A DNA stretch of 64,000 bases, taken from the NCBI RefSeq assembly GCF_051488665.1, contig NZ_JBPSEG010000001.1, positions 124,001-188,000 of the forward strand. Direction: 5' to 3'. Below the pieces are notes generated by a model. The model was given only the letters and a program-made list of their open reading frames with translations, made no database searches and had not been told where the DNA came from. Position numbers and translations under genes: made by a program. Below, piece after piece: positions 40,733 to 48,575 of the stretch. The DNA comes from Melioribacter sp051488665. Lineage in GTDB: Bacteria > Bacteroidota > Ignavibacteria > Ignavibacteriales > Melioribacteraceae. Numbering within the stretch: position 1 is the stretch's first letter; each line of letters opens with the position of its first letter.

Positions 40733-42347
40733 CTTCGTGCATCCACGCGTTTATTAATTTTGCCGCTTCACTCGGATTTTTGGTTACGTAATTAATGATT
40801 TTTTCCTGCTGCGTTTTTTTGGCTACGGCTTCGTCCGATATTTCGTCTTCGATATCGTTTATCTGCAGCATTGGTCTTTTGCGCGGTTGAGCTAATTGAT
40901 TCATCATGCCCGACGCCGCGCTCGATTGAGACAACGCCCCGGCGCTTCCTCCGCTGAGCGCAAGCGAATCTGCAGCCGCGGCGGTATTTACCGTGCCGAT
41001 TATAATTTTTTCGTTTTTCAGTTTCTTCATTAAGCTCTTCAATACAAAGATAGCTGAGATGATGGCAAAGAGCATTATCAATACGTTCATCCATTCGTCG
41101 GCATTCGGTATTCCGCCAAGAGCTCCTTTTTCTTCCGGAACTTCTTCAATTTGTTTTACTTCGAAAGGAATGCTTACGAGCGAAAATTGGTCGTTGCGCT
41201 GCGGATCGATTCCCACTGCGTTCCTTACAAGTTCTTCCAGCTTCTTCAACTGTTCCTGGGACCGGGGCTCGTAAACAATCTCTTTCTTGCCTTCGTTTTC
41301 AATTTCTTTCGGAATGTCGTTGACTACGGCTGCGACGCTCAGGCGTATTATATTGCCGCTACCTTCGACTACTTTTTGAATTGTTTTACTTATTTCATAG
41401 TTAGTAAGCGAGTTCTCGCTCGATTGAACCGTCGTGTCTTTCAACGAGCTTCCGGCGTTATTCGATTTGATTGTTTGTTCGCTTATGGCAACTTGTGATT
41501 CCGGGTCGTACTGCTCCATTGTTTTTTCAACCTGGTCAAAGTTAAGGTCGGCGTTAACTTTGACAACCGAGTTTCCGTATCCCAAAATATTGTCGAGCAG
41601 CGACTGGGCTTTTTTGGCAAGATAATTTTCTACGGACTGCTTAACTTCATATTGTTTAGTTGAAGCAAATGCAAGAGGACCTTCTTCCGAGTCGTTCGAA
41701 AGGATTCTTCCTTTTGTATCGATTATCGACACTCTGCTCGGCGGCATTCCCTCAACGCTGCTCGATACCAGATTAACAATCGAAGCGATATTTTCTTTGC
41801 CGATAAAGTTGCTGTTGCGCAGCTTTAGCACTACGGAAGCAGAGGGCAGTTTTTCCTCTTCTTTGAAAATTGTTTTTTGAGGAATTACAATGTGAACCCT
41901 CGCTCCTTCGACTCCGTCAATTTGAGTGATTGTTCTTGCCAGCTCCCCTTCCAGGGCTCTCTTGTAATTTAATTTCTGCATAAATTCCGACATGCCCATT
42001 GTCGACTTATCGAAGATCTCATAGCCGATAACGCCGGAACTCGGAATGCCTCTTCCCGCAAGCGCCAGACGCGTCTCATATACTTTTTCCCTGGCAATTT
42101 TAATCGTTTGCCCGTTGTCGTCGATTTTATATTGAATCTTCTGGCTGTTTAAGTATTCTACTACCTTTGAGGCGTCTTCGGCAGATAATCCCGTATAAAG
42201 AGTCGTATAGTTCGGCTCGTTCAGGAAAAATAGCATGACGACAAGAAGCACAACCGTGGAAAGGACTCCGCCGGCAAGCATGAACTTCTGCTTCGGATTC
42301 AGCTTATTAATTATGCCAAATAAAGCTTGTAACGGACTTGAATTCAT
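40722..42347 (-). CDS. fliF: flagellar MS-ring protein FliF
   Basis: 541 aa. Membrane helices at about 22-44 and 425-445 flank the periplasmic ring-building domains: EPNYTTLYTGLSAEDASKVVEYL and EGELARTITQIDGVEGARVHIVIP. The cytoplasmic C-terminus ends NPSEAAKLINAWMHEDE, the FliG-binding peptide. It nucleates basal-body assembly. Two bp after fliE. Confidence 0.96.
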   Translation of the reverse strand: MNSSPLQALFGIINKLNPKQKFMLAGGVLSTVVLLVVMLFFLNEPNYTTLYTGLSAEDASKVVEYLNSQKIQYKIDDNGQTIKIAREKVYETRLALAGRGIPSSGVIGYEIFDKSTMGMSEFMQKLNYKRALEGELARTITQIDGVEGARVHIVIPQKTIFKEEEKLPSASVVLKLRNSNFIGKENIASIVNLVSSSVEGMPPSRVSIIDTKGRILSNDSEEGPLAFASTKQYEVKQSVENYLAKKAQSLLDNILGYGNSVVKVNADLNFDQVEKTMEQYDPESQVAISEQTIKSNNAGSSLKDTTVQSSENSLTNYEISKTIQKVVEGSGNIIRLSVAAVVNDIPKEIENEGKKEIVYEPRSQEQLKKLEELVRNAVGIDPQRNDQFSLVSIPFEVKQIEEVPEEKGALGGIPNADEWMNVLIMLFAIISAIFVLKSLMKKLKNEKIIIGTVNTAAAADSLALSGGSAGALSQSSAASGMMNQLAQPRKRPMLQINDIEDEISDEAVAKKTQQEKIINYVTKNPSEAAKLINAWMHEDEI

Positions 42348-42349
42348 AA

Positions 42350-42637
42350 TTATATCGGTATTTTAGTTAGTTCTTTGTACATGTCGATAGTTTTGTTTCT
42401 GATTTCCATCAACAAATCGAGACTCGTTTTAGCTTTTTCGCCGGCGATCATAACTTCGTGAAGTTCAACCCCGTTGCCGGCTACGAAATCTTCAATTGCT
42501 TTAGCCGACTCGTTCTGCGCCTGGTTTACGCTTTTGAGAAGCTCGGCAAAAACATTGCCAGTCTCGACCTGCTTTTTTTGTTCCTGATTGATGGCGTTGG
42601 CAATAAAGCCGCTTAAACCGTCAATTTTCATGATCAA
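42350..42637 (-). CDS. fliE: flagellar hook-basal body protein FliE
   Basis: 95 aa, typical of FliE (about 100). Conserved features: FAELLKSVNQAQNESAKAIEDF, the GELHE-like motif here GVELHEVMIAGEKAKTSLDLL, and the C-terminal MEIRNKTIDMYKELTKI. It joins the MS ring to the rod. It overlaps the 78-aa gene by 4 bp and precedes fliF by 2 bp. Confidence 0.94.
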   Translation of the reverse strand: MIMKIDGLSGFIANAINQEQKKQVETGNVFAELLKSVNQAQNESAKAIEDFVAGNGVELHEVMIAGEKAKTSLDLLMEIRNKTIDMYKELTKIPI

Positions 42638-42870
42638 CCTCTCTTATCAAATAATGACCCGACAGTAACTCCGCTAACTTTACCTTTGGCATTGTAGAAT
42701 TCGTATTTGAGAATTTCATCGGTTTTTTCGGGATAAAGATTAGCGAAGAATTTCTTTTCAGCATTTGTAATTTCAGGCTTTTTATCCGCCTGCGCCGCTT
42801 TTTGTATTTGTTGATTCTGATTAATGCGATTGAGAGAATAATTACCGAATGAATTTGTGGTAATCTTCAT
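42634..42870 (-). CDS. 78-aa protein of unknown function between flgC and fliE
   Basis: Not recognised. An Asn/Gln-rich start (about 1-30) is followed by a helix with NAEKKFFANLYPEKTDEIL and a Gly-containing end KGKVSGVTVGSLFDKRG. No signal peptide, membrane segment or cysteine. It starts 1 bp after flgC and overlaps fliE by 4 bp, so it is expressed at the moment the proximal rod is built. Its disordered N-terminus would suit a type III export substrate. A rod adaptor or assembly aid is plausible; function unknown. Confidence 0.78.
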   Translation of the reverse strand: MKITTNSFGNYSLNRINQNQQIQKAAQADKKPEITNAEKKFFANLYPEKTDEILKYEFYNAKGKVSGVTVGSLFDKRG

Positions 42871-42871
42871 A

Positions 42872-43375
42872 TTATATCTCCAGTGAATCTTTTATCATTT
42901 GTTTTGACGAATTTAAAGCCGTGAGATTGGCTTCGTAAGCTCTTGTTGCCGCAATCATATCTACCATTTCGTTGATGATATTTACATTCGACATTTGTAC
43001 GTATCCGTTTTCGTCTGCATCCGGATTATCGGGCATATAAACCAGGTCTCCGGGCTTTGGGTCTTCAGCCACATTAATTTCAATATCGTCCTTTACGGGC
43101 GGTAATCCGACTCTGTTTACGTCGTTTTTAACAAAATGATTCGGATTGGTGGCATTCAGCCTTATCAATTCGCCTTCTTCCAATTTCAATCTGGAGGCAA
43201 AACTGTTTTGTTCCTGGCGCACCTGCAAATATTGGCGTTGATACGGTTGACCGTCCACGCTTCGCACCGTATCGGCATTTGCAATGTTCTGCGAAATGAG
43301 CTCCATTTTCTTACGCTGGATACTCATGCCGCGAGCGCTAATACCAAGACCGAACATACTGCCGGATAATTTCAA
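42872..43375 (-). CDS. flgC: flagellar proximal rod protein FlgC
   Basis: 167 aa; the usual length is about 135-150, with the extra residues in the central region. N-terminal rod motif GISARGMSIQRKKMELISQNIANADTVRS and C-terminal MSNVNIINEMVDMIAATRAYEANLTALNSSKQM are diagnostic of FlgC. Overlaps flgB by 4 bp. Confidence 0.96.
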   Translation of the reverse strand: MKLSGSMFGLGISARGMSIQRKKMELISQNIANADTVRSVDGQPYQRQYLQVRQEQNSFASRLKLEEGELIRLNATNPNHFVKNDVNRVGLPPVKDDIEINVAEDPKPGDLVYMPDNPDADENGYVQMSNVNIINEMVDMIAATRAYEANLTALNSSKQMIKDSLEI

Positions 43376-43767
43376 AATCTTCCTCCTCCGTTTATTACTT
43401 TTTGAATCATTTTGTAGTATTCGCCCACTTTTTTAGAAGCGAATTTGAACCTGAGTGTATTTTCAGCCAATTCAGCCATTTCCTGTTCTATATTGACATT
43501 ATTTATGCCCGAAAGACTTTCCGAAGAATCGTCGATTACTACTCTGAATCGATTTTGCCTTTCCAGCGGATCGTTTATCATTCGTAAATGTTTGGATTCG
43601 GTTGTTCTTAAGAGGGAATTGGAATTTTCTTCCAGGAGGTTTTTAAATTCAACGTCTTCCCGTTTGTAATTTTCGGTATGAATGTTAGCTATATTATTAG
43701 CTATTACCTTATTCTTTACAACGCAGTAGTCTAAAAGATTTTCGAGAAGTTTTATTGAATTTCCCAT
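43372..43767 (-). CDS. flgB: flagellar proximal rod protein FlgB
   Basis: 131 aa, typical. N-terminal KNKVIANNIANIHTENYKREDVEF and C-terminal NNVNIEQEMAELAENTLRFKFASKKVGEYY. It is the first gene of the flgB-flgE unit; the ATG is preceded by AAGAGGAA as ribosome site, and the predicted sigma-54 start lies about 24 nt upstream. Confidence 0.95.
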   Translation of the reverse strand: MGNSIKLLENLLDYCVVKNKVIANNIANIHTENYKREDVEFKNLLEENSNSLLRTTESKHLRMINDPLERQNRFRVVIDDSSESLSGINNVNIEQEMAELAENTLRFKFASKKVGEYYKMIQKVINGGGRF

Positions 43768-43801
43768 TTCCTCTTATCTTGGATATTTTTAAATAAAACT
43801 A

Positions 43802-43817
43802 TCCAAAACAAGTGCCA
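43802..43817 (-). promoter_or_regulatory. sigma-54-type promoter of the flgB-flgE unit
   Basis: Minus strand TGGCACTTGTTTTGGA: a perfect -24 TGGCAC and -12 TTG in register, but the C of the -12 GC is G. The predicted start is near 43791. The palindrome at 43870-43885 lies 53 bp upstream. It stands in the 129-bp gap between flgB and the 81-aa gene. Confidence 0.68.
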
Positions 43818-43869
43818 TACTAAAAAGGCTCAAAAACGGGTGTTTTAAGTGATATGAAATAACAAAGGA

Positions 43870-43885
43870 TGGCTAAAATTAGACA
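43870..43885. promoter_or_regulatory. palindromic UAS upstream of flgB
   Basis: TGGCTAAAATTAGACA, two mismatches from the perfect palindrome. The centre is at about -86 from the predicted flgB start. No terminator is seen between it and the end of the chemotaxis unit, so some read-through from that unit into flgB is possible. Confidence 0.68.
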
Positions 43886-43896
43886 GTTGACAATTA

Positions 43897-44142
43897 TTAT
43901 TCATTATAATCGAGTATAACTGTTTTGGTTTGACCGCAGGAACAAACGAATTTGATTTCTTTGACAACGTCGTTAATATCCTTTTTCAAATAAATTTTTA
44001 CGTCTTCGTTCTCGTCGTCTTCGACGGTAATCTTGGAATAGCCGTTTAATTTTACGTCTTTGGCTTTAATTAAATTACCCGATTTGGAGGATGTCATATT
44101 AAAGTCTTTCATTACTATATCTTCGAATTGATTCTTTTCCAT
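43897..44142 (-). CDS. 81-aa CxC-containing protein of unknown function
   Basis: Not recognised. Polar N-terminus, a beta-like middle (KITVEDDENEDVKIYLKKDI) and the end KFVCSCGQTKTVILDY with a CSCG pair that could bind metal or form a disulphide. The ATG at 44142 has a GGAG about 10 nt upstream and overlaps cheB by 44 bp. An internal ATG at 44097, 1 bp after the cheB stop, would give 66 aa. Last gene of the chemotaxis unit; role unknown. Confidence 0.65.
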   Translation of the reverse strand: MEKNQFEDIVMKDFNMTSSKSGNLIKAKDVKLNGYSKITVEDDENEDVKIYLKKDINDVVKEIKFVCSCGQTKTVILDYNE

Positions 44143-45199
44143 TTACTAAAGCTCCGTTTATTATTTCTGGTATTTTTTCGAGCGGCAAAATTAAATCCGC
44201 CAGCCCCGAATCTACAATAGCTTTCGGCATTCCGTAGACTACGCAGGTCTCTTCGTCCTGCGCAATTGCAACGCCGCCTTTGGATTTCAGCAACCTGACG
44301 GCTTCGAGTCCGTCTTTGCCCATTCCGGTCATAATCACTCCGAGAGTGTTTTTGCCATAATGTTCGATTACGGAGGTCATTGTAACGTCGACCGAAGGGC
44401 GATGAAGTGTGCTAGCCGGTTCCGCTGTAATTTCTATTGCATAATTAAAGTTGCTTACTTTTTTCAATTTCATATGTTGACCGCCCGGAGCAATATAAAC
44501 GACTCCGCCTCTGACCAATTCGCCGTTTTCGGCTTCTTTGACTTCGAGCGGCGAAAGTGAATTGAGACGGTCTGCCAGCGACTTTGTAAATTTAGGCGGC
44601 ATATGCTGCACTATGAAAACCGGGACGCTTATATCGCCTGAAAATCTGGGTATGATTTTTTGGAGCGAAAGCGGACCTCCCGTCGAAATGCCGATCGATA
44701 CGGCATGGTAATGTAACTTCGGCAGTTCTTTTTTCGTAGTATCAACCGGTTTTCTCTTTTCCAGATTGCGGATACGGTCCAACCGGGATGTAATAAGTTT
44801 ATGTCTCGTTATCTCTTTGACTTTGGAAATCAGGTCTTCTTTTATTTTGCCGATATTGACGTTGACATACGAGAGTTCTTTCGGTATGAAGTCGACGGCT
44901 CCCAATTCCATCGCTTTGATTGTGGCTTCGGCTCCTTCTGTTGTCAAAGAACTTATCATTATAACAGAAGTCGGGGCGGTATCCATAATTTTTTTAAGAG
45001 CCGTTAAACCGTCCATAACCGGCATTTCAATATCCATCGTAACCAAGTCGGGTCGTAACTTTTGAGCCAATTCAACGCCTTCCTCGCCGTTACGCGCCGT
45101 TGCGACAACTTTAATAGAAGGATCGCTTTCAAGCATCAGGGAAATCGATTTTCTCATGAAAGCCGAATCGTCAACCACAAGAACCGAAATGTTATGCAT
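44099..45199 (-). CDS. cheB: chemotaxis methylesterase CheB
   Basis: 366 aa. Receiver domain 1-125 with D56 in VTMDIEMPVMDG. The methylesterase domain has catalytic S172 (SIGISTGGP), H199 (FIVQHMPP) and D296 (TGMGKDGLEA). It removes methyl groups from receptors and balances CheR. It overlaps cheA by 8 bp. No receptor or cheW gene lies in this window, so its substrates are encoded elsewhere. Confidence 0.97.
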   Translation of the reverse strand: MHNISVLVVDDSAFMRKSISLMLESDPSIKVVATARNGEEGVELAQKLRPDLVTMDIEMPVMDGLTALKKIMDTAPTSVIMISSLTTEGAEATIKAMELGAVDFIPKELSYVNVNIGKIKEDLISKVKEITRHKLITSRLDRIRNLEKRKPVDTTKKELPKLHYHAVSIGISTGGPLSLQKIIPRFSGDISVPVFIVQHMPPKFTKSLADRLNSLSPLEVKEAENGELVRGGVVYIAPGGQHMKLKKVSNFNYAIEITAEPASTLHRPSVDVTMTSVIEHYGKNTLGVIMTGMGKDGLEAVRLLKSKGGVAIAQDEETCVVYGMPKAIVDSGLADLILPLEKIPEIINGALVNGKESIRRYSNERL

Positions 45200-47018
45200 C
45201 TAACCGTTTTTCCATTTTGTTGAATAATTCGTTAATGTCGAGGATAATCACAACAGTTCCGTCGCCCATAATCGTCGAACCTGCAATGCCGTCGATTTTA
45301 CCGAGATAATTACCGAGCGATTTGATTACCACTTCCTGCTGACCGACAAGGTTATCCACTTTAATGCCGAACCTCTTTTCGGCAATACCGACTTCCACTA
45401 TATACTGCCATTGTTTTTCCTTGCCGTTACCGTTGCCAGAGTGATTGATTAATTCGTCGAGTCCGACTATCGGAAGGACGGTATCTCTAAGATTTATTAC
45501 CTCTTTGCCCCTGACTGTTTCTATTTGTTCTTTATTTACTCTGATTACTTCGATAACGGAATGAAGCGGGATTACCAATTTTTGACCGCATGCCTCTACA
45601 ATCATACCGGATATGATTGCAAGCGTAAGGGGAAGTCGCAGAATAATCTTGGTACCCTTTCCCACCTCAGATTCAACCGCAATCGTACCTCTTAGTTTAG
45701 TAACGTTGGTCTTAACAACGTCCATTCCGACTCCGCGACCGGAAACATTGCTTACCTGTTCGGCGGTCGAAAAACCCGGGTGGAAAATCAAGTTATACGC
45801 TTCCTGTTTCGAAAGTTCTTTTGCCCTTTCCGGCGACAGGAATCCTTTTTTAATTGCCCTGTCTTTTATTACTTCGGGATCGATTCCTTTACCGTCGTCT
45901 TCGATTGTAATTACTATATTATTGCCTTCGTGTTCAGCCGATAGAATAACCGTTCCTTTGCGCGGTTTGCCCGCCGCTTCGCGCACTTCCGGTTTTTCGA
46001 CTCCGTGATCTACCGAGTTACGAATCAAATGCACGAGAGGATCGTTAATTTCCTCAATCAGATTCTTATCGACTTCCGTATCCTCGCCGAAGATTTTCAG
46101 TTCGACTTCTTTATTCAACTCTTTACACAAATCCCTGACCAATCGCGGGAATCTGTTGAACACTTTGCCGATTTTGATCATTCTCAGTTTCATTACCACA
46201 AGCTGCAGCTCGGTGGTCATCAGATCGATTTGCTTGGTCGCGTCGGCGAGGTCTTTAGCATACCCGGTGCCTTCGTATTCGAGAGCAAACTGATTATTAA
46301 CCTGAGTGAGCCTGTTGCGGCCCAGAACCAGTTCCGAAGCAATATTCAAAAGTGCGTCGAGGCGTTCAACTTCAACTCGAATAGTGTTGTCCGCTTTTTT
46401 AGTTTCCGTCTTGGGAGCCGATCTGGGCATTGCTACTTTTTTGGCTTGAACCGTCTCAGCCGGAGTCTCTTCTTTTGAAACGTTCTCCTCTGCGGCTTTA
46501 TTATCTTTTACGGCTTGTTCAGCCGGTTGTTCCGCCGGCTCGCCCGATTCCTCTTTCTCCTTTTCGGAAGTTTTTGGCGCTTCTTGCGGGGAATCCGAAC
46601 TTAATCCCGCCAGCAGATTTTGTAAAACATTAATAACATTTTCGACTTCTACGTCTTCGTTTTTATCGTTTTCGATTTTATCGAGCAATTCTTTGATAGT
46701 GTCGAAACCGAGGAGAATGCCGTCCATCAATTCGGTCGTAAGTTTGGCTTCTCCTTTTCTTAATTTATTCAGAATGTCTTCGCATTTATGAGTGACTTCC
46801 GGTAATTTTTCAAGACCTAAAAAGCCGGAGGTTCCTTTGACGGTATGAAAAGACCTGAAAATCTTGTTCAAGAGGTCAAGATCTTCGGGCGACTTTTCGA
46901 GTTCCATCAAGTCGACGTCGAGATTTTCAAGAATTTCTTTTGTCTCCAGCAAAAAGCTGTCGACAATTTCTTTCATCTCCGGGTCTACGAGCATTGGGTT
47001 TTGTGTTGTATCAGCCAT
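45192..47018 (-). CDS. cheA: chemotaxis histidine kinase CheA, no P2 domain
   Basis: 608 aa. P1 Hpt domain with H58 in IFRSFHTVKGTSGFLG. Residues ~135-210 are an Ala/Glu/Pro/Lys-rich linker instead of a folded P2 domain. A P3 dimerisation helix pair (RVEVERLDALLNIASELVLGRN region) comes next, then P4 kinase (LIRNSVDHGVE; TIEDDGKGID; SGRGVGMDVVK) and P5 CheW-like domain (LPIVGLDELI). Without P2, CheY and CheB would have to dock on P1/P4 directly. It overlaps the cheZ-like gene by 8 bp. Confidence 0.96.
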   Translation of the reverse strand: MADTTQNPMLVDPEMKEIVDSFLLETKEILENLDVDLMELEKSPEDLDLLNKIFRSFHTVKGTSGFLGLEKLPEVTHKCEDILNKLRKGEAKLTTELMDGILLGFDTIKELLDKIENDKNEDVEVENVINVLQNLLAGLSSDSPQEAPKTSEKEKEESGEPAEQPAEQAVKDNKAAEENVSKEETPAETVQAKKVAMPRSAPKTETKKADNTIRVEVERLDALLNIASELVLGRNRLTQVNNQFALEYEGTGYAKDLADATKQIDLMTTELQLVVMKLRMIKIGKVFNRFPRLVRDLCKELNKEVELKIFGEDTEVDKNLIEEINDPLVHLIRNSVDHGVEKPEVREAAGKPRKGTVILSAEHEGNNIVITIEDDGKGIDPEVIKDRAIKKGFLSPERAKELSKQEAYNLIFHPGFSTAEQVSNVSGRGVGMDVVKTNVTKLRGTIAVESEVGKGTKIILRLPLTLAIISGMIVEACGQKLVIPLHSVIEVIRVNKEQIETVRGKEVINLRDTVLPIVGLDELINHSGNGNGKEKQWQYIVEVGIAEKRFGIKVDNLVGQQEVVIKSLGNYLGKIDGIAGSTIMGDGTVVIILDINELFNKMEKRLDA

Positions 47019-47799
47019 TGTTCCGAAAAAGTTTGTCTATTTCTTCCTGTGAAGCTTTGCTGCCATTGTCGTTGTTTTGTTTTTTCGTTTGTTCTATAAG
47101 TTGATCTGCTACGGACTGATGACTCTGACTTCTGTCGTATTTGGCGTCCGGATTGAATGCTTTCGGATCAACTTTCGGAGCTTCGGTTTCGGGCAGAACA
47201 ATTCCATCCTGCTTATTAAAATCGATTAGAAGCGAGGACAATTTCTCCTGAACGGAATGGATCAGATGATTAACCGAAGCGAGTTGCTGCGCGGTAATAT
47301 CCTGAACCTGCAAAGATATTGTAATATTTGTGGCGTCCAATTCAATTTTATTTATCACTTCCTCGAGGGAAATAACTTTCTTCTCTAGTTCGTCGATGCT
47401 CAAATTTGATTTCAATTCGTCAAACTCGCCGTTTAATGCGGCAGCCTTTTGCGCAAAAGCGTCGAGCGCCACTCGTTGATTGAGAAAACCGTTTTTCAAA
47501 TCGCTCAATTCGTTTTTTATCTTTATCATATCATTCGACATCGAATCGACAATGTCGAGAATTTCGCTTGTGGCAATTTCCGTTGCGCTCGTTACGCTGT
47601 TTATTTGATGAGCCGCTTTCGGAATTTTACTGGTTGTATCCTGAATCGAATTGTTTACATTTTCGAGAAGCGGGACAATATCGGTCATAAAATCGATTAT
47701 CTTTTTGAATAGAGGGACAATTTTCTGACCGAAGATGAAGAATTGCTTCAGGTCCCCCAGTTTCTCGAATACCTGTTCCATACTGAGTTTGTTTTCCAT
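47011..47799 (-). CDS. cheZ: CheZ-like phospho-CheY phosphatase
   Basis: 262 aa, mostly long helices. VQDITAQQLASVNHLI places D167 and Q171 four residues apart, the arrangement of the CheZ active site (D143/Q147 in E. coli, motif QDxTGQ); the Gly is Ala here. The C-terminus, after a disordered linker, is SQEEIDKLF, a peptide of the kind CheZ uses to bind CheY and similar to the FliM N-terminus in this genome. Overall similarity is low, so the call rests on these motifs and on its position between cheY and cheA. An alternative is a motor- or receptor-associated coiled-coil protein. Confidence 0.78.
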   Translation of the reverse strand: MENKLSMEQVFEKLGDLKQFFIFGQKIVPLFKKIIDFMTDIVPLLENVNNSIQDTTSKIPKAAHQINSVTSATEIATSEILDIVDSMSNDMIKIKNELSDLKNGFLNQRVALDAFAQKAAALNGEFDELKSNLSIDELEKKVISLEEVINKIELDATNITISLQVQDITAQQLASVNHLIHSVQEKLSSLLIDFNKQDGIVLPETEAPKVDPKAFNPDAKYDRSQSHQSVADQLIEQTKKQNNDNGSKASQEEIDKLFRNNG

Positions 47800-47812
47800 T
47801 ATATACCTCTGA

Positions 47813-48190
47813 TTAAGCGCTGGCTAAAATTTGTTCTATTTTTTCGCGAAGTATTTGAGGAGTAAAAGGTTTGACAATATAATTGTTCACCTTAGCCTGC
47901 AATGCTTCGAGAATATCTTCTTTCAATCCCCTTGTAGTGACCATTAGAATCGGGATCGATTGTTTCTTTTCGTCGGAACGGATAGCTTTGACGAGTTCCA
48001 ATCCCGAAACCTCGGGCATGTTCCAGTCGGTAATTACGAAATTGATTGTATCGTCGGAATTCAATTTCGTCAGAGCCTCTTTGCCGTCGCTGGCTTCGAC
48101 GAAATTTTCGTACCCGATTGATTTGAGGGAATTTGCCACAATTCTCCTCATAGTTACTGAGTCGTCTACAACTAAGAATTTTAGTGCCAT
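47813..48190 (-). CDS. cheY: chemotaxis response regulator CheY
   Basis: 125-aa single receiver domain. Acidic pair DD at 9-10, phospho-acceptor D55 in VITDWNMPEVSG, switch TTRG, and VKPFTP. The DWNMP sequence is characteristic of true CheY, which binds FliM to change rotation. It is encoded next to cheZ and cheA, whose products add and remove the phosphate. 13 bp after the cheZ-like start. Confidence 0.95.
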   Translation of the reverse strand: MALKFLVVDDSVTMRRIVANSLKSIGYENFVEASDGKEALTKLNSDDTINFVITDWNMPEVSGLELVKAIRSDEKKQSIPILMVTTRGLKEDILEALQAKVNNYIVKPFTPQILREKIEQILASA

Positions 48191-48201
48191 TTTTATTACT
48201 C

Positions 48202-48567
48202 CTAATTCAGATATTTTGAAACTTCGTATAAAACTCTTTTGGGGTCGAACGGTTTAATTAAATACGAATTTGCTCCGTATTCCAGACCGCGATGTATGTC
48301 TTCGCTGCTTCCCAAAGAAGACAGTACAATTATCGGAAGTTCTTTATACTCCTCGTTTTCCCGAATCGATTTAATTAACTGGAAACCGTCGATATTCGGC
48401 ATATTAAGGTCTGTTATGAGCAGATCGATTTTATTGCCGGGCAATTTTTCCAGAGCCTCCATACCGTCGGCGCAGGCAATAATTTCGTAGCCTTTCGTGC
48501 TTAACGCCACGCTGACAAACTTTCTGATAGTAGGTGAATCGTCCGCTACCAATATTACTCGTTTCAT
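48202..48567 (-). CDS. second CheY-like response regulator
   Basis: 121-aa single receiver domain: DD at 9-10, D53 in LLITDLNMPNIDG, switch LSSLGS, and IKPFDP. Its DLNMP motif and the KFVSVALSTKGYEI start resemble PilG/CheY-like regulators more than the FliM-binding CheY next door. It may act as a phosphate sink for CheA or in a parallel output. Located between cheR and the cheY gene with 8-11 bp gaps. Confidence 0.92.
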   Translation of the reverse strand: MKRVILVADDSPTIRKFVSVALSTKGYEIIACADGMEALEKLPGNKIDLLITDLNMPNIDGFQLIKSIRENEEYKELPIIVLSSLGSSEDIHRGLEYGANSYLIKPFDPKRVLYEVSKYLN

Positions 48568-48575
48568 TTATTTAA

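Noticed and set aside
46005..46478. 157-aa open frame opposite cheA
   Set aside because: Shadow frame on the antisense strand, Phe/Gln/His-rich and without family features; cheA is unambiguous. The same holds for the other antisense frames of 60-200 codons, for example at 19421-20023 and 20987-21586.
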